From a bacterium (GTDB lineage Archaea > Nanobdellota > Nanobdellia > Pacearchaeales > GW2011-AR1): a stretch of DNA of 8,195 nt. The stretch spans positions 1 through 8,195 of the forward strand of contig JAUUWR010000044.1 in assembly GCA_030588935.1 (NCBI GenBank), written 5' to 3'. The notes below the pieces were generated by a model. It was not told where the DNA came from and did not search any database. It saw only the letters and a list, made by a program, of their open reading frames with translations. Shown here piece by piece: positions 1 through 5,521 of this stretch (the stretch's first letter is position 1; every line of letters starts with the position of its first letter). The position numbers were made by a program, and so were the translations under genes.

Positions 1-966
1 ATTAAAAGAGATAAAGAATCAATTCAGGAAGATTTGGGTGATTTGGAAGAGGGTTTAGAAGAAAAACAGGAAATAGTTGAGCAAAAAGAAGAGCAAGCAG
101 AGGGTGTTAAGAAAAAGTACCAAAAAATGTTTGAAGAAAAAAACAAGCTTCAGGACAAAATCAGGTTTTTTGAATCTAGTTTAATGAAAACCCAGAATGA
201 TAAAAGATTGTTCGAGAACAATATTAATAATTTTATGATTTCAAAAGCAGAAATAAAAGCAAAGAGGGATAATTTGCTGGAGGAATTAAAAGAATTTCAA
301 GGGGTTGAATTTATTAATATGTCCCTGGAGAAACTAAAAGAAAGACTCAACAAAGTCTCTGAAATTTTGGCAAGAATTGGGAATGTTAATTTAAGGGCAT
401 TAGAGGTTTATGACGATATAAAGGCGGAGTATGATAAAATAAAAGAAAAAGTTGAATTATTAGAAGAAGAAAAATCAGAGATTTTTAAAATCATTGAACA
501 GATAGACAGAAAAAAGAAAAAAACTTTTCTTCAAACTTTGGGAGAGATAAATAGTTTGTTTTCAAGGAATTTTTCTCAGCTTAGTGTGAAAGGAATTGTT
601 TTGCTTGAGCCCCAGGATAAAAAAGAAGTTTTTAATGCAGGACTTGATATTATTGTTAAAGTAGGTATTGGAAAAAGATTTGATGTGACATCTTTAAGCG
701 GGGGAGAGCAATGCCTTGTAGCTTTATCATTAATTTTTGCAATCCAAGAACACAAACCATATTGCTTTTATATTTTTGATGAAATAGATGCTGCTTTAGA
801 TAAAAGAAACAGCGAAAAGCTTGCCTACCTTCTCAAGAAATACATGAAAGAAGGGCAGTATATAATTATCACGCATAATGACGCCTTGATTTCAGAATCT
901 TCTAATATATTGTATGGTGTTTCGATGCAGGAAGGTGTTAGTAAGATATTGAGTTTGGAGGTTTAA
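1..966 (+). CDS. smc: SMC chromosome-segregation ATPase, C-terminal part (5' end outside window)
   Basis: The frame is open from base 1, so the gene enters from the left; the first internal TTG at 34 is not a credible start. The visible 321 residues begin with a charged Lys/Glu-rich coiled coil (about 1-175), the returning arm of an SMC rod, followed by the C-terminal half of the ABC-type head. The ABC signature SLSGGEQ lies at residues 231-237, Walker B with D-loop (FYIFDEIDAALD, Asp260/Glu261) at 256-267, and the H-loop THND at 291-294. The closing stretch LYGVSMQEGVSKI is typical of archaeal and bacterial SMC. Walker A and the hinge lie upstream, outside the window. Known family role: a homodimeric DNA-entrapping ATPase that organises and segregates the chromosome, usually with ScpA/ScpB-type partners, none of which is seen here. 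RecN/Rad50 are less likely because the Walker B context is SMC-like. Its stop overlaps the stop of the convergent gene. Confidence 0.95.
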   Translation: MKRDKESIQEDLGDLEEGLEEKQEIVEQKEEQAEGVKKKYQKMFEEKNKLQDKIRFFESSLMKTQNDKRLFENNINNFMISKAEIKAKRDNLLEELKEFQGVEFINMSLEKLKERLNKVSEILARIGNVNLRALEVYDDIKAEYDKIKEKVELLEEEKSEIFKIIEQIDRKKKKTFLQTLGEINSLFSRNFSQLSVKGIVLLEPQDKKEVFNAGLDIIVKVGIGKRFDVTSLSGGEQCLVALSLIFAIQEHKPYCFYIFDEIDAALDKRNSEKLAYLLKKYMKEGQYIIITHNDALISESSNILYGVSMQEGVSKILSLEV

Positions 967-969
967 ACC
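960..969. other. Palindrome GGTTTAAACC containing both convergent stop codons
   Basis: The perfect 10-bp palindrome holds the smc stop TAA (964-966) and, on the other strand, the TAA of the convergent gene (963-965). There is no intergenic room for a terminator, so each transcript must run into the other gene, giving antisense overlap at the 3' ends. Confidence 0.85.
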
Positions 970-1961
970 TTAATTAGATTTTGAGTATGAGTAATATTTT
1001 CTTTAAAACATTGATTATGAATATTATTAATTCTTAACAAGAAAGATTGGATTTGTGGCATTGATTTTTTTATTCCAACAAGATCTTTTGATATTTTTTC
1101 CATTGTTTCGCTTGTTAGTTCTTCTAGTTCTGATAAATTATATGCTTGCATAATTTTTCTATTCAAAGTAAGATGAGCTAAAAAAGGAGATTTTTCATAA
1201 GTACTAATTGCAGAGTAAATAGGGCGTTCTTTACCAAGATCTTTTTTATTATCCCAGCTCTGGTCTCTATTATGATAATCTATTATTCCCAGTCTTGGGA
1301 ATGTAAGCATTATATTTGGAGTTACAATCATACTATCAGGAATCTTAACAGGTTTTCCTCCTTGAGGATAGCTAGTTGATATCATATAAGCCCCATTTAA
1401 AAAATGTTCATTTTTTGTTTTAAGTGCTTCAAAAAACTTTTCTTCTTTTTCTCTCATTAATTCAAAATAATTTTCTCTATCCATTACTCTTGCTTCACTT
1501 AACCATATATCAGTACCATCACATGCATAACCATGTTTGTGACTACGATAGCGGAAATCGTGACTAATCATTCTAATTTTTCCATCATCAGGTAGCTCTT
1601 TGAGTTTACTAGTAATATCAGAAATTGTATTCAAGTTAGCATCTCCCATACTATCTATATTAAAAACAAGAGGTAAAATATAATCTCTTTCTCCTTTTTT
1701 AAATTCTGTTTTTTCATTTTCACGAGATTTATTTTCACCAATAATTATATTTTCTGACGCACCTATTTCTGGGAATTCTTTATCAAATCCATTCCATCCC
1801 CGAGTATTTTCAGTAGTAGACAAACCAAATCCTATTTTACCAAAACAATAAGGAGTTGCTGCATAAAACTCTTCATCACGCTGAAAAAAAACAGGCCCTG
1901 ATATACTAATTTTTTTTATAGTTTCTATCAATGCATCTATAGCATAACTTTCTTTTGCCAT
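963..1961 (-). CDS. Unrecognised 332-residue protein, leaderless transcript likely
   Basis: I do not recognise this protein. It is a full-length soluble-looking ORF with no signal peptide and no membrane segment. The N-terminal 100 residues contain aromatic and Gly-rich stretches (YCFGKIGFGL, 38-47). The middle has a His/Asp cluster, SHDFRYRSHKHGYACDGTD at 133-151 (His134, Asp135, His141, His143, Asp148, Asp151), that could bind metal; this is only inference. The C-terminal 60 residues look helical and charged. The start ATG is supported by a palindromic TATA box centred about 27 bp upstream, which would put the transcription start at or next to the ATG, so a leaderless mRNA is expected. The gene is divergent from the toxin-antitoxin pair, sharing a promoter region of about 110 bp, and its stop overlaps that of smc. 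Its position beside a toxin-antitoxin unit makes an accessory role plausible, but no function should be assigned. Confidence 0.85.
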   Translation of the reverse strand: MAKESYAIDALIETIKKISISGPVFFQRDEEFYAATPYCFGKIGFGLSTTENTRGWNGFDKEFPEIGASENIIIGENKSRENEKTEFKKGERDYILPLVFNIDSMGDANLNTISDITSKLKELPDDGKIRMISHDFRYRSHKHGYACDGTDIWLSEARVMDRENYFELMREKEEKFFEALKTKNEHFLNGAYMISTSYPQGGKPVKIPDSMIVTPNIMLTFPRLGIIDYHNRDQSWDNKKDLGKERPIYSAISTYEKSPFLAHLTLNRKIMQAYNLSELEELTSETMEKISKDLVGIKKSMPQIQSFLLRINNIHNQCFKENITHTQNLIKV

Positions 1962-1981
1962 ACTACAAAAGAATTATACCC

Positions 1982-1993
1982 ATATTTAAATAT
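1982..1993 (-). promoter_or_regulatory. TATA box for the unrecognised 963-1961 gene
   Basis: The sequence ATATTTAAATAT is a symmetric archaeal TATA box. Its centre (about 1988) is 26-27 bp before the ATG at 1961, the usual TATA-to-start distance, so transcription should begin at or just before the start codon. No Shine-Dalgarno sequence is present, in keeping with a leaderless message. Because the box is symmetric it could also point towards the + strand. Confidence 0.6.
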
Positions 1994-2033
1994 TATTCTT
2001 TTAGGAAATATAGTTTAGAAGTAAGAAGAAACA

Positions 2034-2041
2034 TTTATAAA
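2034..2041 (+). promoter_or_regulatory. TATA box of the toxin-antitoxin operon
   Basis: TTTATAAA followed by TTTA is a strong archaeal TATA match. From its centre (about 2038) a start at roughly 2063-2066 is expected, only 6-9 bases before the antitoxin ATG at 2072. The message would be nearly leaderless, and the start site would lie inside the palindrome at 2058-2069. Confidence 0.65.
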
Positions 2042-2043
2042 TT

Positions 2044-2070
2044 TAGATACCTATTAATATCTATAGATAC
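2044..2070 (+). promoter_or_regulatory. Candidate operator of the toxin-antitoxin pair
   Basis: Three copies of one half-site lie between the TATA box and the antitoxin ATG: TAGATA at 2044-2049, its reverse complement TATCTA at 2058-2063, and TAGATA again at 2064-2069. The last two form a perfect 12-bp palindrome TATCTATAGATA (2058-2069) two bases before the start codon. The direct copies TAGATAC (2044-2050 and 2064-2070) are exactly 20 bp apart, about two helical turns. Antitoxins of this class usually repress their own operon by binding such palindromes, so this is a plausible autoregulatory site. The assignment is inferred from symmetry and location. Confidence 0.55.
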
Positions 2071-2071
2071 T

Positions 2072-2299
2072 ATGGAAATAAAACAAATAAATCTTAAACT
2101 ACCTCAAAACCTTGTTGAAGCTGCTGAAGATTATGCTAAAAAATTTGGTTTTAGAAATATTCAAGAATTAGCTGCTTCAAGTATGAGGGAGAAAATCTTT
2201 GCAGAAAGAGAAGTGAGTGAAAACATATTCGCTGATGAGGGATTATTAGCTCAGAATTGGTTAAGTGAGGAGGATAATCAAGCATGGAAGGATTTGTAA
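2072..2299 (+). CDS. MazE/RHH-type antitoxin, 75 residues
   Basis: I place the start at ATG 2072 rather than at the upstream in-frame ATG (1955). The upstream extension would cover the TATA box and operator, and the protein family pattern begins at MEIKQINLKLP. Residues 4-10 (KQINLKL) form a strand followed by two helices, as in a ribbon-helix-helix DNA-binding domain. The C-terminus (about 52-75) carries the FADEGLLAQNWLSEED and AWKDL pattern known from antitoxins paired with PemK/MazF toxins, where this tail wraps the toxin and blocks its active site. It overlaps the toxin gene by 16 bases, consistent with translational coupling. Expected role: neutralise the downstream toxin and repress the operon through the palindrome before its start. 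The DNA-binding fold is inferred from sequence pattern; the pairing with the toxin is very likely. Confidence 0.85.
   Translation: MEIKQINLKLPQNLVEAAEDYAKKFGFRNIQELAASSMREKIFAEREVSENIFADEGLLAQNWLSEEDNQAWKDL
2267..2273 (+). promoter_or_regulatory. Shine-Dalgarno GAGGAGG for the toxin
   Basis: A strong GAGGAGG lies inside the antitoxin reading frame, 10 bases before the toxin ATG at 2284. It fixes the toxin start and shows that the toxin is translated from an internal site on the shared message, in contrast to the almost leaderless antitoxin. Confidence 0.75.
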
Positions 2300-2616
2300 A
2301 AGGAGATGTTGTTATAACTCCTTTCCCATTTTCTGATTTAACTTCTTCTATTAAAAGGCCTGCTTTAATAGTTGCAACTTTGAAAGGAGATGATGTTATT
2401 CTTTGTCAAATCACAACAAAAGAAAGACCCGACCCTTATAAAACAGATTTGATAATAGAGGATTTTGAAACAGGAGAATTAAGAGTTAATAGTTTTATTA
2501 TGCCTTCTATATTATTTACTCTTAGAAAATCAATAATATTGTATAAACTAGGAAAATTAAAACAATCCAAGATTAAAGAAATTGAAAATAAGATAATAGA
2601 GATATTTAGGGGATAG
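2284..2616 (+). CDS. MazF/PemK-family endoribonuclease toxin
   Basis: The 110-residue protein has the standard length and order of a MazF/PemK toxin. GDVVITPFPFSDL (7-19) is the first strand pair, and KRPALIVA (24-31) carries Arg25 at the usual active-site position. QITTK (42-46) supplies the Thr44/Thr45 that matches the family's catalytic Thr/Ser. The pattern SFIMPSILFTLRKSII (70-85) matches the conserved region around the dimer interface. Known family activity: cleavage of single-stranded mRNA or other RNA at short specific sequences, giving growth arrest when the antitoxin is lost. The target sequence cannot be read from the protein. It overlaps the antitoxin by 16 bases and has its own strong ribosome binding site. 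All key positions are present, so it is probably active. The next gene is convergent. Confidence 0.9.
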   Translation: MEGFVKGDVVITPFPFSDLTSSIKRPALIVATLKGDDVILCQITTKERPDPYKTDLIIEDFETGELRVNSFIMPSILFTLRKSIILYKLGKLKQSKIKEIENKIIEIFRG

Positions 2617-2622
2617 TTTTTT
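2617..2622 (+). terminator. T6 tract after the toxin
   Basis: Six T residues follow the toxin stop codon directly, with another T4 shortly after (2626-2629). Archaeal RNA polymerase commonly terminates at such tracts without a hairpin. Confidence 0.45.
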
Positions 2623-2648
2623 AGGTTTTGAGTTTGAAGGTATAGATT

Positions 2649-3029
2649 TTATAAAGGAAATAATAGGAGTTTCAAACTTTCACACTTTTTATGCCTTTTT
2701 GTTATTTTTTCTATTAATTTTAAGTAATATTTTTTTAATTTTTCTGGATTATTATATGTTTTTCCAAAAGAATAGACTCCCTCATCTGACCTACTTAAAA
2801 CTTTTATATTCATATATCCAGGCCTACTAAAATTAGGACTTTTAGCAATTAATTCTAATTTACTGGCTACTATGCCTTTCGCTTCTTGTCCTTCTTCAGA
2901 TTTAGCAACACCGATGGCTAAAGCAGGAGTAACTTCAATAGTTGTTTTATAAACGTTTGAATCCAAAGTTTGAGTTAAGCTAAACAGATATTTGCTCAAA
3001 TTTTGTTTTGGAGTTTCTTCATCTGCCAT
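2649..3029 (-). CDS. Small unrecognised protein, 126 residues
   Basis: I do not recognise this protein. The ORF can be opened five codons earlier at a GTG (3044), but ATG 3029 is preferred. It has a GGTGAT Shine-Dalgarno-like sequence ending 9 bases upstream, and a TATA box (3049-3058) whose expected start site falls near this ATG. No signal peptide or membrane segment is evident. The N-terminal half predicts strands (TTIEVTPALAIGVA, then GIVASKLELIA); the C-terminal third is a Lys/Leu-rich helix (PEKLKKYYLKLIEKITKRHKK) ending in a hydrophobic tail. The gene is convergent with the toxin and lies downstream of, but separately promoted from, the S-layer-like gene. The function is unknown. Confidence 0.7.
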   Translation of the reverse strand: MADEETPKQNLSKYLFSLTQTLDSNVYKTTIEVTPALAIGVAKSEEGQEAKGIVASKLELIAKSPNFSRPGYMNIKVLSRSDEGVYSFGKTYNNPEKLKKYYLKLIEKITKRHKKCESLKLLLFPL

Positions 3030-3048
3030 TTTATAATCAATCACCTAT

Positions 3049-3058
3049 TATTTATAAA
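3049..3058 (-). promoter_or_regulatory. TATA box for the 126-residue protein
   Basis: On the minus strand this reads TTTATAAATA. The centre is about 25 bp before ATG 3029, so the message may be leaderless. Between them lies AGGTGAT (3045-3039), which would be a ribosome binding site if transcription starts further upstream. Both readings select the same ATG. Confidence 0.55.
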
Positions 3059-3083
3059 CATTTATTCACCCCAAAACCACCCC

Positions 3084-3130
3084 CTTATTTTTTAATAAGA
3101 AAATAAAATAAAAATAAAAAATAAAATTAA
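3084..3130 (-). terminator. T-rich terminator region of the S-layer-like gene
   Basis: On the minus strand, just after the stop at 3135, there are four T-runs of 4-6 separated by single A residues, followed by a weak 6-bp hairpin (CTTATT/AATAAG, 3084-3099). Runs of this kind are the usual archaeal intrinsic termination signal. Confidence 0.6.
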
Positions 3131-3134
3131 ACAA

Positions 3135-4406
3135 TTAATAATAACTTGTTTCTCCGCCTTCTCCGAGTTCTTCTGCTTCTGCAGGTTTCTTTGTTAATAG
3201 CACTATTAAAATTATTAAGAGCACTACGAAGACAATCGCTAAAATAACTGTCAATATTAAAACTGAGTTAGGTTTTGATGTGATACCTGATTCTTCTACA
3301 TTTACAGTAAAAGTAACCTTTTTTACAAGTCCGCTTTCAGTATTAACATTAATTGTTACTAAATGTGTGCCTTCTTCTGCACTTTGAGTTGCTTTAACTC
3401 TTATTTTTACAATCTCGCTTGAGTCAGCAGAAACTGTTACAATAGGTTGTTCTACTTCTATGATTAATCCTTGTGATTCTTCTGGTGTTAATGAATAAAC
3501 TACCATTCTATTCCCGTAATTAACTAAAGGGATATCAAAAGTTGTATCTTCGCCTATTGAAATTGCTTTAGACATTACTGAAGGGTAAATACCTGTTTGA
3601 GTACTGCCGATAACAATTTGTTTTTTCTCTGTTACAGTTGTGTCATAGTTGTAAGCTTCTACTTCTATGTTATAAGTTCCTGGGATTGCATTTCTTGGTA
3701 TGCTTAAGTATATTTTCTTTCTGACTGAGTCTTCTCTGTCAAGGTCTTTCCATTCTTCAGAATCATCATATTCGATCTCAGTTTCATCCTGAGGATCTAT
3801 GTCTCCGAAATATACCTTCAAACTTTCAATACCTAATTCAGGAATTGAAGCTTTAGCATAGACATTTTCAAGTCTGTCGTTTCCGTTGTTTTCTAAAACA
3901 ACATTAAGAGCAACAATACTTCCAGAAGCTACTTTTTCAATTGTTTCTATTGATAAGATATTAAGGCTGTAAAGATTTCTTTGCATTCTTATTGCATAAA
4001 GTTCTTCAAAAGAATCTTTTTCTTTTGCACTAACTCTTACAAGAAGAGTTAAATCTTCTGTAAGGTCATCTAAATCTGTACTTGAAGGCAATCTTAATGA
4101 GAATCTCTTGATATAGCTACTGCCTTCTACTATGTGGAATCTAGAAGTAGAATCAGAAACTTCATCTTTGTAACCTTCAATATAAACCTTTACTCTAACA
4201 TCAGAAACATCTTCGTTTGCTGTGAACTTGATTTCTACAGGAACTGTATCTGATACATATCCTGCAGCAGTTGGACCATCAATTGAGACGTCATTAACAA
4301 TAACATCATTAATAGTTATATCAACTTCACTTGCAATAACTGTACTCAAAGCAAAAATCATAGCAAAAAGTGCTATAAAAGAAACCAAAATTGCTTTGTT
4401 TTTCAT
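3135..4406 (-). CDS. S-layer-like surface protein, signal peptide plus C-terminal membrane anchor
   Basis: This 423-residue protein starts with a Sec-type signal peptide (Lys3/Lys5, hydrophobic core about 6-24, likely cleavage near Ala25). An all-beta ectodomain follows, containing several CARDB/Ig-like segments: repeated strand pairs with NNGNDRLENVYAKAS at about 173-187, PGTYNIEVEAYNYD near 243, and a late THLVTINVNTES domain. A single membrane helix lies at about 381-405 (SVLILTVILAIVFVVLLIIL), with a short Glu-rich cytoplasmic tail ending SYY. This is the layout of the proteins commonly annotated as putative S-layer proteins (COG1361-like) in DPANN archaea. It is expected to be an external, membrane-anchored envelope or adhesion protein. 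The ectodomain contains about 20 Asn but no N-X-S/T sequon. It is monocistronic, with its own promoter and terminator. The surface location is well supported; a lattice-forming role is inference. Confidence 0.75.
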   Translation of the reverse strand: MKNKAILVSFIALFAMIFALSTVIASEVDITINDVIVNDVSIDGPTAAGYVSDTVPVEIKFTANEDVSDVRVKVYIEGYKDEVSDSTSRFHIVEGSSYIKRFSLRLPSSTDLDDLTEDLTLLVRVSAKEKDSFEELYAIRMQRNLYSLNILSIETIEKVASGSIVALNVVLENNGNDRLENVYAKASIPELGIESLKVYFGDIDPQDETEIEYDDSEEWKDLDREDSVRKKIYLSIPRNAIPGTYNIEVEAYNYDTTVTEKKQIVIGSTQTGIYPSVMSKAISIGEDTTFDIPLVNYGNRMVVYSLTPEESQGLIIEVEQPIVTVSADSSEIVKIRVKATQSAEEGTHLVTINVNTESGLVKKVTFTVNVEESGITSKPNSVLILTVILAIVFVVLLIILIVLLTKKPAEAEELGEGGETSYY

Positions 4407-4460
4407 GTTAAATCTTGGTAAAATTTTTAAAATTTAATTAATCTTAATATCTAATTTTTC

Positions 4461-4468
4461 TTTATAAA
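4461..4468 (-). promoter_or_regulatory. TATA box candidate for the S-layer-like gene
   Basis: TTTATAAA lies in the context CTTTATAAAG. It would start transcription near 4439, leaving a leader of about 33 bases with no clear Shine-Dalgarno sequence before ATG 4406. A weaker AT-rich alternative at 4422-4432 would give a leaderless message. The box is symmetric and could also serve the + strand. Confidence 0.45.
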
Positions 4469-4514
4469 GATTTATATTCTGTAGTAACTATAAAATAAGA
4501 ACACCATGGAAATG

Positions 4515-4548
4515 TTTAAATAGTATAACTTGGTATGGGTTGGTATAC
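4515..4548 (+). promoter_or_regulatory. TATA-like box with GTAT steps phased at 10 bp
   Basis: TTTAAATA (4515-4522) is followed by GTAT at 4523, 4533 and 4543, exactly one helical turn apart. TTGGTAT is repeated at 4530-4536 and 4540-4546, and GTATA/TATAC (4523-4527, 4544-4548) form an inverted pair. This is a plausible promoter plus operator in which a repressor would cover one face of the helix at the start site. The candidate binders are the two DNA-binding-like proteins encoded downstream; that link is inference. Confidence 0.4.
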
Positions 4549-4570
4549 TGGATGAAAATTAGTAAATTGT

Positions 4571-4594
4571 AAAATGTTTATGGTTCGAGGAAGA
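4571..4594 (+). repeat. Left copy of imperfect direct repeat flanking the HTH/RHH unit
   Basis: The sequence AAAATGTTTATGGTTCGAGG and the next four bases match the copy at 5766-5789 at 20 of 24 positions in the same orientation. The core TTTATGGYTCGA is conserved. The two copies enclose exactly the two-gene unit. They could be related promoters, remnants of a duplication, or recombination sites. Confidence 0.4.
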
Positions 4595-4621
4595 GATTAA
4601 ATAAAAAATATTTAGCAGAAT

Positions 4622-4670
4622 ATTGAACAAGGGTTAAAGGGTCATTTAACAAAAATCAAGAATGTTCAAT
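4622..4670 (+). other. Nested inverted repeats in the leader of the HTH gene
   Basis: The outer arms ATTGAACA (4622-4629) and TGTTCAAT (4663-4670) are a perfect 8-bp inverted repeat. Inside them GTTAAA (4633-4638) and TTTAAC (4645-4650) form a second perfect stem with a 6-base loop. The structure can act as an RNA hairpin in the leader or as a pair of protein-binding sites in the DNA. It ends 56 bases before the start codon. Confidence 0.45.
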
Positions 4671-4726
4671 GGGATGTAAAATGAGAAAATCCTTTTTTGG
4701 AAAGAGAGTTTTGATAAACTAATAAA

Positions 4727-5509
4727 ATGGCAAAAGAATTTGAAACTACCTTAGGACTTGAAATATATCTTAGAGATAAAAGGACAAGTAAATCTGAATC
4801 AATAATAGGTCTATGTAGAAATTCCCCTAAATTTTCTAATAGTTTTTATTCAGCAGTATGCAAATTTGAAAATGGAAAGTTTCCTACACCAAAGAGAGTT
4901 AAGGAAATGGAATATTTTAACACTTATTTAGATATGTTAGATATAGAGCCTAAAGAGGCACAAGAAATAATCACACTCTTACCTAATCTTATACTTAGCT
5001 CTCAACATTTGAAAAATAAAAGGACAATCAGACAAATTACTAACAGACCAACTAGATCTATTAATAGAAAGGCAATCAAGGCTTCTCAGGAGCTTAGAAA
5101 AAAACCCCTTAGACTTGATAAAACTGTTTTATATGGAGGGCCTGATGGAGAATTAAAAGAAGGAGATTATTTTTCTTATAATGCAGTTGGAGTAAATTCT
5201 CCAGGAGAAGAGAATGCATTTATAACAACTATCTTTGAAAGATGCCTGTGCAAGAAGGTTAAAGGACATTATGTTTTATTTAGAGGCTTAAGAGATTATT
5301 TTCTAGAATCTAGCCAAAAGGAAGCCGAACACTTAAGGTATATTTATCCAAAAAATATTGGAATAGAGAATTCATTAGTAGATGTTGTTGAGACACTTAA
5401 AGAAGCTGATGATGTACTATATAAAATAGCAAAACAAGATGCAGAAAAATATGCTAATAGTGTAGGAATCCCTTTTGAAGATAAGACTGTTAGGGGAAAG
5501 AGTTCTTGA
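4727..5509 (+). CDS. Unrecognised 260-residue protein with possible XRE-like HTH at N-terminus
   Basis: The ATG at 4727 is the first in frame and gives MAKEFETTLG. Residues 9-83 resemble a divergent XRE/Cro-type helix-turn-helix: LGLEIYLRDKR, a serine-rich turn, then YSAVCKFENGKFPTPKRVKE, recalling the usual S.IE.G...P pattern, followed by YFNTYLDMLDIEPKEAQEI. A basic linker (about 95-130) is Arg/Lys-rich and may bind nucleic acid. The C-terminal half (about 130-260) has a KEGDYFSYNA segment, a CLCKK motif, a VLFRGLRDYF segment and a terminal helical region; I cannot place it in a family. There is no signal peptide or membrane segment. No good ribosome binding site lies before the ATG. It is followed after 12 bases by the RHH gene, so the two are probably co-transcribed. 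The HTH call is tentative and the function is unknown. Confidence 0.7.
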   Translation: MAKEFETTLGLEIYLRDKRTSKSESIIGLCRNSPKFSNSFYSAVCKFENGKFPTPKRVKEMEYFNTYLDMLDIEPKEAQEIITLLPNLILSSQHLKNKRTIRQITNRPTRSINRKAIKASQELRKKPLRLDKTVLYGGPDGELKEGDYFSYNAVGVNSPGEENAFITTIFERCLCKKVKGHYVLFRGLRDYFLESSQKEAEHLRYIYPKNIGIENSLVDVVETLKEADDVLYKIAKQDAEKYANSVGIPFEDKTVRGKSS

Positions 5510-5521
5510 TAAATTTATAAA

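Larger units (their letters stand above)
4407..4726. other. Divergent non-coding region between the S-layer-like gene and the HTH gene
   Basis: These 320 bases contain no convincing gene. From left to right they hold the S-layer promoter (4461-4468), a + strand TATA-like box with phased GTAT steps (4515-4548), a direct-repeat copy (4571-4594), and nested inverted repeats (4622-4670). Only 6- and 8-codon mini-ORFs are visible (4552-4572 and 4574-4600). If transcription of the HTH gene starts near 4545, its leader is about 180 bases, long for an archaeon. Confidence 0.6.

Noticed and set aside
1955..2071. A 39-codon N-terminal extension of the antitoxin
   Set aside because: It would run through the TATA box and operator; the antitoxin family pattern begins at ATG 2072.
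3045..3134. CCCCAAAACCACCCCC as a possible telomere-like or G-quadruplex element
   Set aside because: On the minus strand it reads as only two to three uneven G-runs, short of a four-run quadruplex, in the spacer after the S-layer-like gene.
4222..4437. A 71-codon + strand frame opposite the signal-peptide region of the S-layer-like gene
   Set aside because: It lies antisense to a well-supported gene and has low-complexity composition and no ribosome binding site.
4581..4590. GGTTCGAGG resembling a tRNA T-arm
   Set aside because: No acceptor, D or anticodon stems can be drawn around it or around the similar sequence at 5778.
4552..4600. Two mini-ORFs of 6 and 8 codons in the leader of the HTH gene
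   Set aside because: They are too short to judge; a leader-peptide role cannot be told from chance in AT-rich DNA.
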